A stretch of DNA of 64,000 nt from Mesonia aestuariivivens (GCF_019311235.1 NZ_JAHWDF010000001.1:186001-250000), one strand, 5' to 3'. Numbered from the stretch's first letter, positions 52,059 through 61,788 are shown. Notes: generated by a model not told the origin, from the sequence alone. Made by a program: numbers and translations.

Positions 52059-52082
52059 CATAACTTTATAAGTATTGAACAA

Positions 52083-53774
52083 TTAAGATTCGCAACTACT
52101 ACAATTTACTAGGTTGTTTACCATTTCTTTAGAAACACTTTGGCTTCTTTGGTAGTAAAGTGTTTTTACTCCTAACTTCCAAGCTTCAATTAATAAGTTA
52201 TTTACTTCTTTAATTGGTACAGCTGAAGGAATATTAATATTTAAACTTTGTGACTGGTCGATATACTTTTGACGAATAGAAGCTTGTTGGATAATTTCTA
52301 ACTGACTAATTTCTTTAAAAGTTTTAAATACAGCTTTTTCATGGTCAGTAAGTTCATTAAGTTTCTGAACACTACCATTGTCTAGCATGATGTTTCTCCA
52401 AGTATCTTCATTATCAATTCCTTTTTCTTGAAGCAATTGTTTTAAGTATTTGTTCTTTCTAATGAAATTCCCTTTAGAAAGACCAGCCTTATAATAATTA
52501 CTACTAAAAGGTTCAATTCCTGGAGAAGTTTGTCCTAAAATAGCAGATGATGAGGTGGTAGGAGCAACCGCTAATGTAGTGGTGTTTCTTCTTCCGTAAC
52601 CCTTTAAAACCTCAGGTTCTCCGTAAATTCTTGCTAATTCTTCTGTAGCTTTGTCTGCTTTAGCGCGAATATGTTTAAAAATTTCTGTGGTTTTTGCTTT
52701 TGCTTCCATCCCTTCAAACGGAATGTTCATTTTTTGTAAATATGAGTGCCATCCTAATACTCCTAATCCTAATGCTCTGTGACGTTTTGCAAAACGATTA
52801 GCAGAAGATAGGTAATAGTTGTCTTCAGTTTTTTGAATAAATTCTTCTAAAACAGCATCTAAGAAAAAGGTAGCTAATTTAACAGCTTCTGTGTCTTTCC
52901 ATTCATCATATAACTCTAGATTCATAGAAGATAAACAGCAGATAAAAGATTCTTCTTCAGAAGAAGGAAGCATAATCTCAGAACATAGATTACTGGCATT
53001 AATTTGCATGCCTAAATCTTTGTATACTTGAGGTTTATTTCTGTTTACATTGTCTGAAAAGAAAATATATGGTAAACCTTTTTGTTGTCTACTTTCTAAT
53101 ACTTTAGCCCAAACTTTACGTTTATCTGGATCTCCATCAATCATTTCTTGCATCCAGTAATCTGGAACGCAAACGGCATTAAAAAGGTTTTGAATAGGAT
53201 TACCTATATTCTTTATTTTTAAAAACTCTTCAATATCTGGGTGGTCTATATCTAAATAGGTGGCAAATGCTCCGCGACGAACTCCTCCTTGTGAAATGGT
53301 ATCCATAGCGGTATCAAAAAGCTTCATAAAACTTACCGCTCCACTACTTTTACCGTTATCTGTAACTGCACTCCCACGTGCTCTTAACCCCCCAAAATAA
53401 CCAGAAGTACCTCCGCCAATTTTAGTCTGCATAATCACCTCACCAAGCTTATGAGTAATACCTTCTATATTATCTGGAATATGTACGTTAAAACAAGAAA
53501 TAGGTAAGCCTCTTTCGGTTCCCATATTTGCCCAAATTGGTGAGCTTAAACTCATCCAACCGCGTTCAATCATTTCTTGAAAAGACTCTTTTAATTCTGG
53601 TTTGTATAGTCTTTTAGCTGCGGCAGTAGTAATTCTGTCGATCGCGCCTTCTACCGTTTCTCCCTTTAAAAGGTAACCACGGTTTAGTATTTGTTCGCTC
53701 TCTTCATTTTTCCACCAAAGTTTCTTTCTTAGGGAATCATTATCGTTTATTAAAGGTAATTCGCTTGTGAACAT
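52083..53774 (-). CDS. nrdA: Ribonucleoside-diphosphate reductase catalytic subunit alpha, short form without ATP cone
   Basis: 563-residue class I RNR alpha chain. The 10-stranded barrel is complete: ISCFNVHI and FICCLSSMNL carry the redox-active Cys pair, NLCSEIMLP the radical Asn-Cys-Glu triad, TLYYQRSQ the Tyr-Tyr of the radical path, and the C-terminus NCSSCES the reductant Cys pair. The N-terminus starts directly at the alpha/beta region with no ~90-residue ATP cone, so dATP inhibition through this subunit is not expected. It follows nrdB by 24 bases. Confidence 0.95.
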   Translation of the reverse strand: MFTSELPLINDNDSLRKKLWWKNEESEQILNRGYLLKGETVEGAIDRITTAAAKRLYKPELKESFQEMIERGWMSLSSPIWANMGTERGLPISCFNVHIPDNIEGITHKLGEVIMQTKIGGGTSGYFGGLRARGSAVTDNGKSSGAVSFMKLFDTAMDTISQGGVRRGAFATYLDIDHPDIEEFLKIKNIGNPIQNLFNAVCVPDYWMQEMIDGDPDKRKVWAKVLESRQQKGLPYIFFSDNVNRNKPQVYKDLGMQINASNLCSEIMLPSSEEESFICCLSSMNLELYDEWKDTEAVKLATFFLDAVLEEFIQKTEDNYYLSSANRFAKRHRALGLGVLGWHSYLQKMNIPFEGMEAKAKTTEIFKHIRAKADKATEELARIYGEPEVLKGYGRRNTTTLAVAPTTSSSAILGQTSPGIEPFSSNYYKAGLSKGNFIRKNKYLKQLLQEKGIDNEDTWRNIMLDNGSVQKLNELTDHEKAVFKTFKEISQLEIIQQASIRQKYIDQSQSLNINIPSAVPIKEVNNLLIEAWKLGVKTLYYQRSQSVSKEMVNNLVNCSSCES

Positions 53775-53798
53775 AGGAGTTGTCAGTTTTTAAAAAAT

Positions 53799-54773
53799 TT
53801 AAAATAAGTCTTCGGCAGTAATACTTTTATCGTGTTTGGTGTAATCTACAGGTCGCTTGGCAAAGAAATCATCTAGGCTATTCGCGAAAACTTCTTCTTC
53901 AAACCAGCGCATTGGCGCATATTGTTCTGCAGTTATATGGTAAATTTTATCCATCCCAATTTTTTCCATACTATCGTCAATACGGAATTTCATAAAGTTG
54001 AGAAGGTCATTTTTCTTTACATTTTCTAATTCGCCATTTTCAAAAATCCAATCTAAAATTTTGCTTTCTACTTCTAAAGAATGTTTAACGGTTTCTTTAA
54101 TGTGAGTAATAGTAGCTTCATCAAAGAAATCTGGATATTCTTCTTTAATTTTATTAATGATATAGATACCACCATTGGCATGAATTTGTTCGTCTACAGA
54201 AGTCCATGCAATTATGTTACTTACATTTTTCATTAATCCTTTAAAACGGGTAAAAGATAAAATAATCGCAAATTGACTAAATAACGAGACGTTCTCAATT
54301 AAGATCGAAAACAAGATAAGAGAAACTACATATTTTTTCTCATCTTGAGAATTGGCGTCTTTAAGTGCTTTAGAAAGATAATCTACACGCTCTTTAATTA
54401 CTGGAACCTCTAATAGGTCTCTAAACTCATCATTATAACCCAGTACTTCTAAAAGACGGGAATACGCTTCAGAATGTCTAAATTCACATTCAGCAAAAGT
54501 GCTTCCTAAACCATTAAATTCTGGTTTTGGAAAATGATCGTAAATTTTACCCCAAAACGATTTGACAGCAACTTCAATTTGCGCAATAGCTAATAAACTA
54601 TTTTTTATTGCGGTTCTTTCGCCAAGATTTAAATGTGAATGAAAATCTTGTGTATCTGCGGTAAAATCTATTTCACTATGTACCCAATAGGTCTTATTGA
54701 TAGCTTCAGTAAATGTTAAAACTTCTGGATACTCGAACGGTTTGTAGTTAACTCTTTTGTCAAAAATGGCCAT
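53799..54773 (-). CDS. nrdB: Ribonucleoside-diphosphate reductase small subunit beta, class Id-like
   Basis: 324-residue ferritin-like radical-generating subunit. Predicted metal ligands: Glu67 (AIAQIEVAVKS), Glu97 and His100 (ECEFRHSEAY), Glu160 (ILIENVS), Glu195 and His198 (VDEQIHANGG). The first ligand is Glu instead of the Asp of class Ia, and Lys71 and Tyr104 are present; from memory this matches the dimanganese class Id protein of F. johnsoniae. There is no N-terminal ATP cone, and an in-frame stop lies just upstream of the start. Mn2 chemistry is inference from ligands. Confidence 0.93.
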   Translation of the reverse strand: MAIFDKRVNYKPFEYPEVLTFTEAINKTYWVHSEIDFTADTQDFHSHLNLGERTAIKNSLLAIAQIEVAVKSFWGKIYDHFPKPEFNGLGSTFAECEFRHSEAYSRLLEVLGYNDEFRDLLEVPVIKERVDYLSKALKDANSQDEKKYVVSLILFSILIENVSLFSQFAIILSFTRFKGLMKNVSNIIAWTSVDEQIHANGGIYIINKIKEEYPDFFDEATITHIKETVKHSLEVESKILDWIFENGELENVKKNDLLNFMKFRIDDSMEKIGMDKIYHITAEQYAPMRWFEEEVFANSLDDFFAKRPVDYTKHDKSITAEDLF

Positions 54774-55067
54774 AACTTTATGTAGAATTTAGATTATTTT
54801 TTATCCCTAAATTGTTAACGTTTTTGTTCTCAGACTACTGCGAAAAATCAATTGAATAAAAACGGGTTCACTAAATTACAGGATGATTATATTTTATTTT
54901 CTTAAAAGAAGAAAAAGATTTAAAGAGGTTATTAACAATATGTTAAGTGTTTGTATATCAATTAGTTACGCTTGTGTTTTTAATTTTAATAAACATAAGT
55001 TAATATTTGTTTAATATACAATTAATACAATCATTATAATTTTATCAAATTATAAAATTCGAGACTA
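54774..55067. other. Divergent intergenic region between nrdB and the TPR-HTH gene
   Basis: 294 very AT-rich bases carrying the promoters of both genes. I see no exact TAnnTTTG box for either; AATATTTG near 55008-55015 is a one-mismatch candidate for the plus strand. No hairpin or NrdR-like paired box that I could support. Confidence 0.4.
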
Positions 55068-56663
55068 ATGCTTCTGAAGATGAATGTTTATTTTTCTTTT
55101 TTTTTTATTCTTATTGTCGGTGTAAATCTTCAAGCCAAAGAACAAATTAATCTAGACGAGAATTCTAGATTTAAAGACTCAACTTTAACTCGTTTAACAC
55201 AAGAATTAGAGGTTTTAAAAAAAGACGGTGCTTTAAATGTATTAGCAAAAAAGCATCTTCAGTTAGGCGATTTTTTTAAAGAATCTGAAGTTTTTACAGA
55301 AGCTATAGCTCAATATACTTCTGCTTTAAAAGTTGCCGAGCAAGATAAAAAGGATTCCCTTCAAATAATATTGAAAAATCGTATAGGTTATATTTATCTA
55401 TCTCTCAAAAACTATAAGAAGGCAGAAAATTTTTTATTGCAAAGTATAGCGAGTGCGCAGCAATATCAATTTTTTAGGGCTGAAGCTATTGCAGAAGAGA
55501 TTTTAGGAACTTGTTTTGAAAAAAAAAGAGATTACTTAAAAGCTTTGCAGCATCAGCAGCGAAGTTTAGAATTGTTTGAAGAATTAGAAGATGCCGAAGG
55601 CATAGCTATAGTTTACGAAAATATAGGAAGTGTTTATGAAGATTTAAACCAATATGACGATGCGCTGAGTTATTTTTTAAAAGCTAATGACTATTATCAA
55701 AATGTAAAAAATGTTCAGCAAGTTAACGTGATTAATAATATAGGTGATGTATATCGTAAAACACAGCGTTACCCCCAAGCTTTAAGTTATACGCAAAAAG
55801 CACTTCAATTAGCTGAAAATTTTGAAGATAAGCACCAAATAGGAAGTGCTCATAAAGATTTAGCTAAAACCTATGTTTTGCTAAAAGACCATCAAAAGGC
55901 TTATGAACATTTATATGCATATAATCAAATTCAAGAGCGTGAATTTTATACGCAAAATTTTAGGCAATTAAATGTACTCCAAACCCTTTACGAGACAGAA
56001 AAGAAGGAAACTCAAATCGAGTTGCTTACCGAACAAAATAAAATAAACGAAGCCAATCAAAATTTAATATTATTGGGCGGAGGAGCAGTTTTGTTTTTTT
56101 CTGGACTCTCATTTTTATTTATTAATAGAAAACGAAAAGAAAAATCTAAGCTGCAAGCTTATGAGCAGCTTGTTTTACAAGCAGAGTTAGATAAAAAAGC
56201 TATAGAAGAGAAAAAGTTGCAAGATGAAATTAAATTAAAAACGGCTTCACTTTCAAAATACAGTTTAAATATTGCGCAGAAGAATAAGTTACTGTCAGAT
56301 CTTTCCGCTACCCTAAAAAAGATGAGTAATCGCTCAAAAATGGATACCCAAACTAAAATTAAAGAACTAGCTAAAGAATTAGATTTTGCCCTACAGCAAG
56401 AAGATGAATGGGATGAGTTTATGAACTTTTTTGAAGATGTGCATCCGCAATTTTTTAAAGATCTTGCTAAAGTGGCGACATCTAAACTAACCTCTTCAGA
56501 ATTACGTTTGGCGATGCTACTTCGGTTAAATCTTTCTTCAAAAGAAATTTCTTCAATTTTAAGAGTCACTCCAGATAGTGTTCGAGTAGCGAGGTACCGT
56601 TTAAGAAAAAAACTTCCTATAAATTCCAAACAAGAATTGGTACATTTTCTTATGAATTTGTAA
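55068..56663 (+). CDS. TPR-containing membrane regulator with C-terminal LuxR-type HTH
   Basis: 531 residues. Signal/anchor at the N-terminus (MNVYFSFFFILIVGVNLQA), then about five tetratricopeptide repeats over residues ~45-310 (for example ALQHQQRSLELFEELEDAEG, NIGDVYRKTQRYPQALSYTQ). One transmembrane helix follows at ~333-352 (LILLGGGAVLFFSGLSFLFI), then a coiled coil (~355-440), and a C-terminal HTH (SSELRLAMLLRLNLSSKEIS, VTPDSVRVARYRLRKKL). This Bacteroidota architecture links an extracytoplasmic TPR sensor to DNA binding in the cytoplasm. It stands next to and upstream of the TonB receptor-phytase operon and is its likely regulator, by position. Confidence 0.9.
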   Translation: MLLKMNVYFSFFFILIVGVNLQAKEQINLDENSRFKDSTLTRLTQELEVLKKDGALNVLAKKHLQLGDFFKESEVFTEAIAQYTSALKVAEQDKKDSLQIILKNRIGYIYLSLKNYKKAENFLLQSIASAQQYQFFRAEAIAEEILGTCFEKKRDYLKALQHQQRSLELFEELEDAEGIAIVYENIGSVYEDLNQYDDALSYFLKANDYYQNVKNVQQVNVINNIGDVYRKTQRYPQALSYTQKALQLAENFEDKHQIGSAHKDLAKTYVLLKDHQKAYEHLYAYNQIQEREFYTQNFRQLNVLQTLYETEKKETQIELLTEQNKINEANQNLILLGGGAVLFFSGLSFLFINRKRKEKSKLQAYEQLVLQAELDKKAIEEKKLQDEIKLKTASLSKYSLNIAQKNKLLSDLSATLKKMSNRSKMDTQTKIKELAKELDFALQQEDEWDEFMNFFEDVHPQFFKDLAKVATSKLTSSELRLAMLLRLNLSSKEISSILRVTPDSVRVARYRLRKKLPINSKQELVHFLMNL

Positions 56664-56798
56664 AAATTTCACCCTCTCTTTATTAATTGTTAGTGTAATG
56701 TAAATAAATCTTAATTGTTGCCTTAAAGTAGCTATACATTTATCTGTTTGTTCATCATTTGTTGCTATCTAAAAGAACTCTTAATCTACTGATAAATA

Positions 56799-56806
56799 TA
56801 GATTTG
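56799..56806 (+). promoter_or_regulatory. -7 promoter element of the phytate locus
   Basis: TAGATTTG, exact TAnnTTTG, leader about 29 nt to the TonB receptor ATG; no TTG at -33, as expected for a promoter that needs an activator. Confidence 0.5.
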
Positions 56807-56841
56807 TACTGTTTCTAATAGTCAACTTAATTTAACTACCA

Positions 56842-59673
56842 ATGAACTTAAAAATTACACTTGTAACATTATTTGTTGCTTTCAATTTTAGCTTTTTACT
56901 TGCTCAAGAAGGCGTAGTAAGAGGTACAATTACAGATGAAAACGGAATTTATGTTCCTGGCGCATCGGTGATGATTCAAGAACTCAAAAAAGGGACGGTC
57001 ACTAATTTTGACGGAGAATTTACCTTGTTAGATATTCCTGTAGGAACGTATGAATTAGACGTAAAATATTTAGGATACGAAACCCTATCGCAAGAAGTAA
57101 TTGTAGAAAAAAATAAGACACTATCTGTAAAGTTTGTTTTAAATGCTGCGGAAACTACTTTAGGAACGGTTCAAATTATTGGGAACGGTTTAAGCGCTCA
57201 AGCCAAAGCTTTAAACTCGCAGAAGAACAAAACAAACATTACCAATATTGTTTCAACAGATCAAATAGGGAAATTTCCAGACGCTAATATTGGTGATGCC
57301 GCCAAACGTATTCCTGGTATTACCATGCAAGTAGATCAAGGAGAAGCTAGAAATATTATTATTAGAGGTTTAGCACCACAACTTAATTCGGTTACTTTAA
57401 ACGGAAGCAGAATTCCTTCAGCAGAAGGTGATAATCGTAATGTTCAGATGGATTTAATTCCATCAGATATGATTCAAACAATAGAAGTGAGTAAAGCAGT
57501 AACTCCAGATATGGATGCAGATGCTTTGGGAGGTTCTGTAAATTTAGTAACTCGATCTTCTCCAGAAAGTTTTAGACTTTCAGCTACCGTTGGTTCAGGG
57601 ATGAATTTTATTACCAACAAGCGTATTTTAAACGGATCTTTTTTAGTGGGAGATCGTACTAAAAACGGCAAGTTTGGTTATATGCTTTCAGCATCTATTA
57701 ATGACAATGATTTTGGATCTGATAACGTAGAAGCAGATTGGAATAATGAATTTGAATATAATGCTGGCGATCCAGATAATTTAGAAGAGGTGGCAGTAAC
57801 CCCTTATGCTGAAAAGTTTGAAACTAGAAAATATTTGGTGCAACGAGTAAGACGTAGTTTTTCTGCCAATTTTGATTACCGTTTTAATGTTAATAATTCT
57901 ATTTATTTCAAATCGATGTATAACTGGAGAGATGATCGTGAAAATAGATTTGCGATGACTTCAGAAATTTTAGATGGTGAAGATATTGAAGCAGGAGATT
58001 TTGAAGTAACCAATGGAAATTTAACTCGTTTTCCTGCAGAAATTACCAGAGAAACAAAAGGTGGCATTCCTGGCGGAAGAACCCAAAACCGTAGGTTAGA
58101 AGATCAGCGTATGCAAAACTACACCTTGGGCGGAGATCATATTTTTGGAAACGTAAAAGTAGATTGGATGGGAGCTTATGCAAAAGCTTCAGAAGAACGT
58201 CCAAATGAACGTTACGTGGTTTATGCTTCAGAATATCAGGTGAATAATGGAGTTAATACAAGAAAACCATTGCATTCTGCAGTAGAAAGCCCAGATTTAG
58301 GCAATTTTCAATTAGACGAATTAACCGAAGAATATCAATATACCGAAGAAGAAGATATTAATGTTTTTGCAAATGCAGAATTGGCTTCAGACTTTTTTGG
58401 AAACGGAGATGGCATCATCAAATTTGGAATTCGTGGAAGGTTTAAAAATAAAAATAGAGACAACAATTTCTTTGAATACAGTCCGCTAGCAGATAATATT
58501 AATTCTTTAGGGGACGTTAGAACTAAAACTTATGCAGGAGACGGATTCTTAGCTGGTAGTCAATATCAGCCAGGAGTATTTGCTTCACCTGAATTTTTAG
58601 GAAGTTTAGATTTAAATAATTCAGATCTTTTTGATAAAGAAGATGTTAAAGATGAATATTTAAGTGAAAACTTTGATGTAAAAGAAAATGTCTATGCTGG
58701 TTATGTGATGGCTAACCAAAAGCTATCAGATAAATTAAGTCTTCTAGCTGGTGTACGTGTAGAAGCTACTCAAATAGAAAGTACCGGAAACGAAGTGAAT
58801 TATAATGAAGAAGGTGAGTTTACAGGAGCTATGAAAATTAAAGCAAAAAGTGATTATACTAATATTTTACCAGGCTTACATTTTAAGTACGATTTAAATG
58901 AAAAAACTGTGTTGCGTTTAGCGTGGACCAATACACTTTCTAGACCTAACTATTTAGATTTGGTGCCTTACGAATCTATAAATAATGAAGATGAAGAAAT
59001 TACTTTAGGAAACACAAACTTAAATCCCACAACCTCGATGAACTTCGATTTTATGGCAGAACACTATTTTGGACGTGTAGGTTTACTTTCGGGAGGTGTT
59101 TTTTATAAAGATATTAATGATTTTGTTTATACTTATGTTGTTGAAGATCAAGCAACGGGTTACGATAAATACCAGCCTTTAAATGGCGATGATGCAAGTA
59201 TTTTCGGTGTAGAGTTATCGTTTCAGCGGCAATTAGATTTCTTGCCAGGTTTTGCAAAAAACTTTAGCATTTATACCAACTATACATATTTACATTCTAC
59301 CGCAAACGGAATTAGAAACGAAGATGGCGACGAGCGTGGAGAGTTAGATTTGCCAGGTTCTTCTCCAAATATGTTTAATGCGTCCTTATCATATTCAGAT
59401 AAAAAATTTAGCGCAAGACTTTCAGGTAATTTCTCTGATGCATATTTAGATGAATTAGGAGGCAATGATTTTGAAGATCGTTACTATGATCATCAGTTCT
59501 TCTTAGATTTTAATGTAAATTATTCATTCACTAAAAACTTAAGCCTTTACGCAAGTTTAAATAATATTACCAATCAACCTTTACGTTATTACCAAGGTGT
59601 AAGCAGTAGAACAATGCAAATGGAATATTATGAAAGAAGACTAACCGTAGGTCTAAAATTCAATTTATATTAA
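56842..59673 (+). CDS. TonB-dependent receptor (TIGR01782-like) of the phytase operon
   Basis: 943-residue outer-membrane transporter. Signal peptide to ~21 (FNFSFLLA-Q); CarboxypepD_reg-like domain at ~23-105 (VVRGTITDENGIYVPGASVM); plug domain from ~125 (IVSTDQIGKFPDANIGDAAK, RIPGITMQVDQGEARNIIIR, DALGGSVNLVTRSS), the pattern of the TonB-Xanth-Caul family; barrel ending RLTVGLKFNLY. It precedes the phytase gene by 73 bases, with a hairpin between. Import of inositol phosphates or their Fe complexes is inferred from context. Confidence 0.94.
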   Translation: MNLKITLVTLFVAFNFSFLLAQEGVVRGTITDENGIYVPGASVMIQELKKGTVTNFDGEFTLLDIPVGTYELDVKYLGYETLSQEVIVEKNKTLSVKFVLNAAETTLGTVQIIGNGLSAQAKALNSQKNKTNITNIVSTDQIGKFPDANIGDAAKRIPGITMQVDQGEARNIIIRGLAPQLNSVTLNGSRIPSAEGDNRNVQMDLIPSDMIQTIEVSKAVTPDMDADALGGSVNLVTRSSPESFRLSATVGSGMNFITNKRILNGSFLVGDRTKNGKFGYMLSASINDNDFGSDNVEADWNNEFEYNAGDPDNLEEVAVTPYAEKFETRKYLVQRVRRSFSANFDYRFNVNNSIYFKSMYNWRDDRENRFAMTSEILDGEDIEAGDFEVTNGNLTRFPAEITRETKGGIPGGRTQNRRLEDQRMQNYTLGGDHIFGNVKVDWMGAYAKASEERPNERYVVYASEYQVNNGVNTRKPLHSAVESPDLGNFQLDELTEEYQYTEEEDINVFANAELASDFFGNGDGIIKFGIRGRFKNKNRDNNFFEYSPLADNINSLGDVRTKTYAGDGFLAGSQYQPGVFASPEFLGSLDLNNSDLFDKEDVKDEYLSENFDVKENVYAGYVMANQKLSDKLSLLAGVRVEATQIESTGNEVNYNEEGEFTGAMKIKAKSDYTNILPGLHFKYDLNEKTVLRLAWTNTLSRPNYLDLVPYESINNEDEEITLGNTNLNPTTSMNFDFMAEHYFGRVGLLSGGVFYKDINDFVYTYVVEDQATGYDKYQPLNGDDASIFGVELSFQRQLDFLPGFAKNFSIYTNYTYLHSTANGIRNEDGDERGELDLPGSSPNMFNASLSYSDKKFSARLSGNFSDAYLDELGGNDFEDRYYDHQFFLDFNVNYSFTKNLSLYASLNNITNQPLRYYQGVSSRTMQMEYYERRLTVGLKFNLY

Positions 59674-59685
59674 ACATTAGAATAA

Positions 59686-59724
59686 TTAGTTACTGCTCGA
59701 TTAGAAACTTTGAGCAATAACTAA
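59686..59724 (+). promoter_or_regulatory. Intercistronic hairpin between TonB receptor and phytase
   Basis: TTAGTTACTGCTC (59686-59698) pairs with GAGCAATAACTAA (59712-59724), 12 of 13 pairs, loop 13. No T-run follows, so it more likely stabilises the receptor mRNA 3' end or tunes the phytase level than terminates. Confidence 0.6.
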
Positions 59725-59746
59725 TTTATACCCTAAATATTTACTT

Positions 59747-60757
59747 ATGAAAAAAATACTAATAGCAATTGCTAGTATCGCTTTCGCATCTTGCGGACCA
59801 GAATTACCAGAAATTAAACCAGATCTTATTACCGAATCTACTTTACACGATACCGACGATCCTGCCATTTGGGTGAATAAAAATAATACAGAAGAAAGTA
59901 TTGTTTTTGGTACCGATAAAGATACGGATGGGGCAATTTATGCCTTTGATTTAGACGGAAAAATTATTGAAGCGAAAACCCTTCGTGGGATGAAACGCCC
60001 CAATAATGTAGATGTAGCATACAATGTGAAAATCAACGATTCTGTAACTACCGATATTCTGATGTTTACCGAAAGAGAACGCGAGCAAATACGTTTATTT
60101 TCTGTACCAGATATGAAACCTTTAGATCAAGGTGGTTTTAAAGTTTTTCAAGAGAAACGTGAGAATGAGTGGAGCCTTCCTATGGGAATTTCAATTTATA
60201 AATCCCCAAAAACCAATAAAACTTACGCAATAGTAGGAAGAAAAAACGGACCTAAAACCAATTACTTACATCAGTTTGAATTGGTGCCTGCAGGAGACTA
60301 TATTGAATTTAAGCTAGTGAGAGAATTCGGTAACTTTAGTGGTGAAAAAGAAATTGAAGCTATTGCAGTAGATGAAGAGTTGGGCTACATTTATTATGCA
60401 GATGAAAAAGTTTGTGTTCGCAAATACCAAGCAGAACCAAATGTTAATAATACAGAGCTTTCTTGTTTTGGAGCAGAAACGTTTAACAGAGATATAGAAG
60501 GGATTGCGATTGCTACTTATAAAAACAGGGAAGGTTATATTATTGTTTCAGATCAACAAGAACATACCTTTAATTTCTTCGATCGAAAAACCAACGAATT
60601 TTTATTCGCTAAAAACTTAGGTACCACAGAAACCGATGGTTGTGAAGTTTACACAGGATATTTAAATGAAAAGTTTCCTAACGGACTTTTCGTAGCTATG
60701 AATGATAATAAAAATTTCTATTTCTATGACTTATCGAAGATTATTGACGCTAAGTAG
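59747..60757 (+). CDS. Beta-propeller phytase lipoprotein
   Basis: 336-residue alkaline-type phytase that removes phosphates from phytate with Ca2+. Lipoprotein signal MKKILIAIASIAFASC (Cys16). Family landmarks: LHDTDDPAIWVNKNNTEESI, FGTDKDTDGAIYAFDLDGKI, RPNNVDVAYN, WSLPMGISIYKSP, EIEAIAVDEELGYIYYADEK, DIEGIAIATYKNREGYIIVS DQ, and TDGCEVYTG near the end. Length fits single-domain BPP. Expected on the outer membrane or periplasm, feeding the adjacent receptor and phosphatase. Overlaps the phosphatase gene by 32 bases. Confidence 0.94.
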   Translation: MKKILIAIASIAFASCGPELPEIKPDLITESTLHDTDDPAIWVNKNNTEESIVFGTDKDTDGAIYAFDLDGKIIEAKTLRGMKRPNNVDVAYNVKINDSVTTDILMFTEREREQIRLFSVPDMKPLDQGGFKVFQEKRENEWSLPMGISIYKSPKTNKTYAIVGRKNGPKTNYLHQFELVPAGDYIEFKLVREFGNFSGEKEIEAIAVDEELGYIYYADEKVCVRKYQAEPNVNNTELSCFGAETFNRDIEGIAIATYKNREGYIIVSDQQEHTFNFFDRKTNEFLFAKNLGTTETDGCEVYTGYLNEKFPNGLFVAMNDNKNFYFYDLSKIIDAK

Positions 60758-61709
60758 TTTAATTATTTTTTGCATACTCCTAAGTACGCTTAATGTTAGC
60801 GCGCAAAAAAAATACTACAATCAAAACGAAAATGAAAATTTAAAAAACCTTCAGGTTGAAGAAGACGGTTATCATTTTTATGTAATTGGTGATTGGGGAA
60901 GAAACGGACATTTTAAACAAGCCGAAGTTGCCAGTATTATGCAGCAAGCTGGTTTTATTTTAGAGCCTGAGTTTATCATTTCTGTGGGAGATAATTTTTA
61001 TCCCGATGGGATTGCTTCTGTAGATGATCCTTTTTTGAAAAGTAGTTATGAAGATATTTATTACGGTTCTAATTTGTTTTGCCCTTGGTACGTAGTTTTA
61101 GGTAATCACGGTTACCGTGGTAATATTCAAGCGCAAATAGATTATACCAATATAAGTCAGCGTTGGAAAATGCCTTCGCATTATTATGAGGTTGAAAAAA
61201 CGCTAGAAGATGATAAATCTAAAGCAAAGTTTATTTTTCTAGATACCAATCCGTTTGAGGACGATTATTATAATGCTGAAAAATATGCACAAGTAAAAAC
61301 ACAAGATTCTTCGAAGCAGAAAAAATGGCTAGAGAAAACCTTGAAAAACTCTACTGCAGATTGGAATATTGTAATTGGTCATCATCCATTATACACCTCA
61401 GGAAAGAGGGTGGATGATGAACCTTATGTAAGACATCATTTAGAAAGTTTATTTGAAAAATACAATGTTCCTGCTTACTTTGCAGGGCACGAACACGACA
61501 TCCAGCATTTAAAACCGAAAGATGTAAAAACACATCATTTTGTTTCTGGTGCAGGGTCTGAAGTGAGGCCAACAGGAATATCAGATTTTACGAAGTTCTC
61601 GAAATCTGAACAAGGATTTTTAATTGTAAGCTTATTACCCAATAAGATGTTGGTGCAAGCTGTAAATTGGAAAGGTGAAGTAACTTATAGATGTGAGATA
61701 CCCAAATAA
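60726..61709 (+). CDS. Calcineurin-like (purple acid type) phosphatase
   Basis: About 327 residues, starting at the Met at 60726 (MTYRRLLTLSSLIIFCILLS ... NVSAQ signal peptide); the frame extends 8 codons further up into the phytase. Dinuclear-metal motifs: FYVIGDWGRNG (D), SVGDNFYPDG (GDN), VLGNHGYRGN (GNH), VIGHHPLYTSG (H), and AGHEHDIQHL (GHxH). Likely takes the lower inositol phosphates or other phosphomonoesters released by the phytase. Translationally coupled to the phytase by overlap. A strong terminator follows. Confidence 0.92.
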   Translation: MTYRRLLTLSSLIIFCILLSTLNVSAQKKYYNQNENENLKNLQVEEDGYHFYVIGDWGRNGHFKQAEVASIMQQAGFILEPEFIISVGDNFYPDGIASVDDPFLKSSYEDIYYGSNLFCPWYVVLGNHGYRGNIQAQIDYTNISQRWKMPSHYYEVEKTLEDDKSKAKFIFLDTNPFEDDYYNAEKYAQVKTQDSSKQKKWLEKTLKNSTADWNIVIGHHPLYTSGKRVDDEPYVRHHLESLFEKYNVPAYFAGHEHDIQHLKPKDVKTHHFVSGAGSEVRPTGISDFTKFSKSEQGFLIVSLLPNKMLVQAVNWKGEVTYRCEIPK

Positions 61710-61736
61710 TAAGTCTTAAATACGTTTTCTTTCAAT

Positions 61737-61765
61737 GAAAAAGCCCGCAATTAGCGGGCTTTTTC
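61737..61765. terminator. Bidirectional terminator between the phosphatase and ahcY
   Basis: GAAAAAGCCCGC (61737-61748) / GCGGGCTTTTTC (61754-61765), perfect stem, loop AATTA; serves both convergent transcripts. Confidence 0.95.
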
Positions 61766-61788
61766 TATTGTGAATTACTAATAAATAA

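Noticed and set aside
54774-55067. NrdR box pair or riboswitch upstream of nrdB
   Set aside because: I could not find two spaced palindromic boxes or a stable fold; the region is simply AT-rich.
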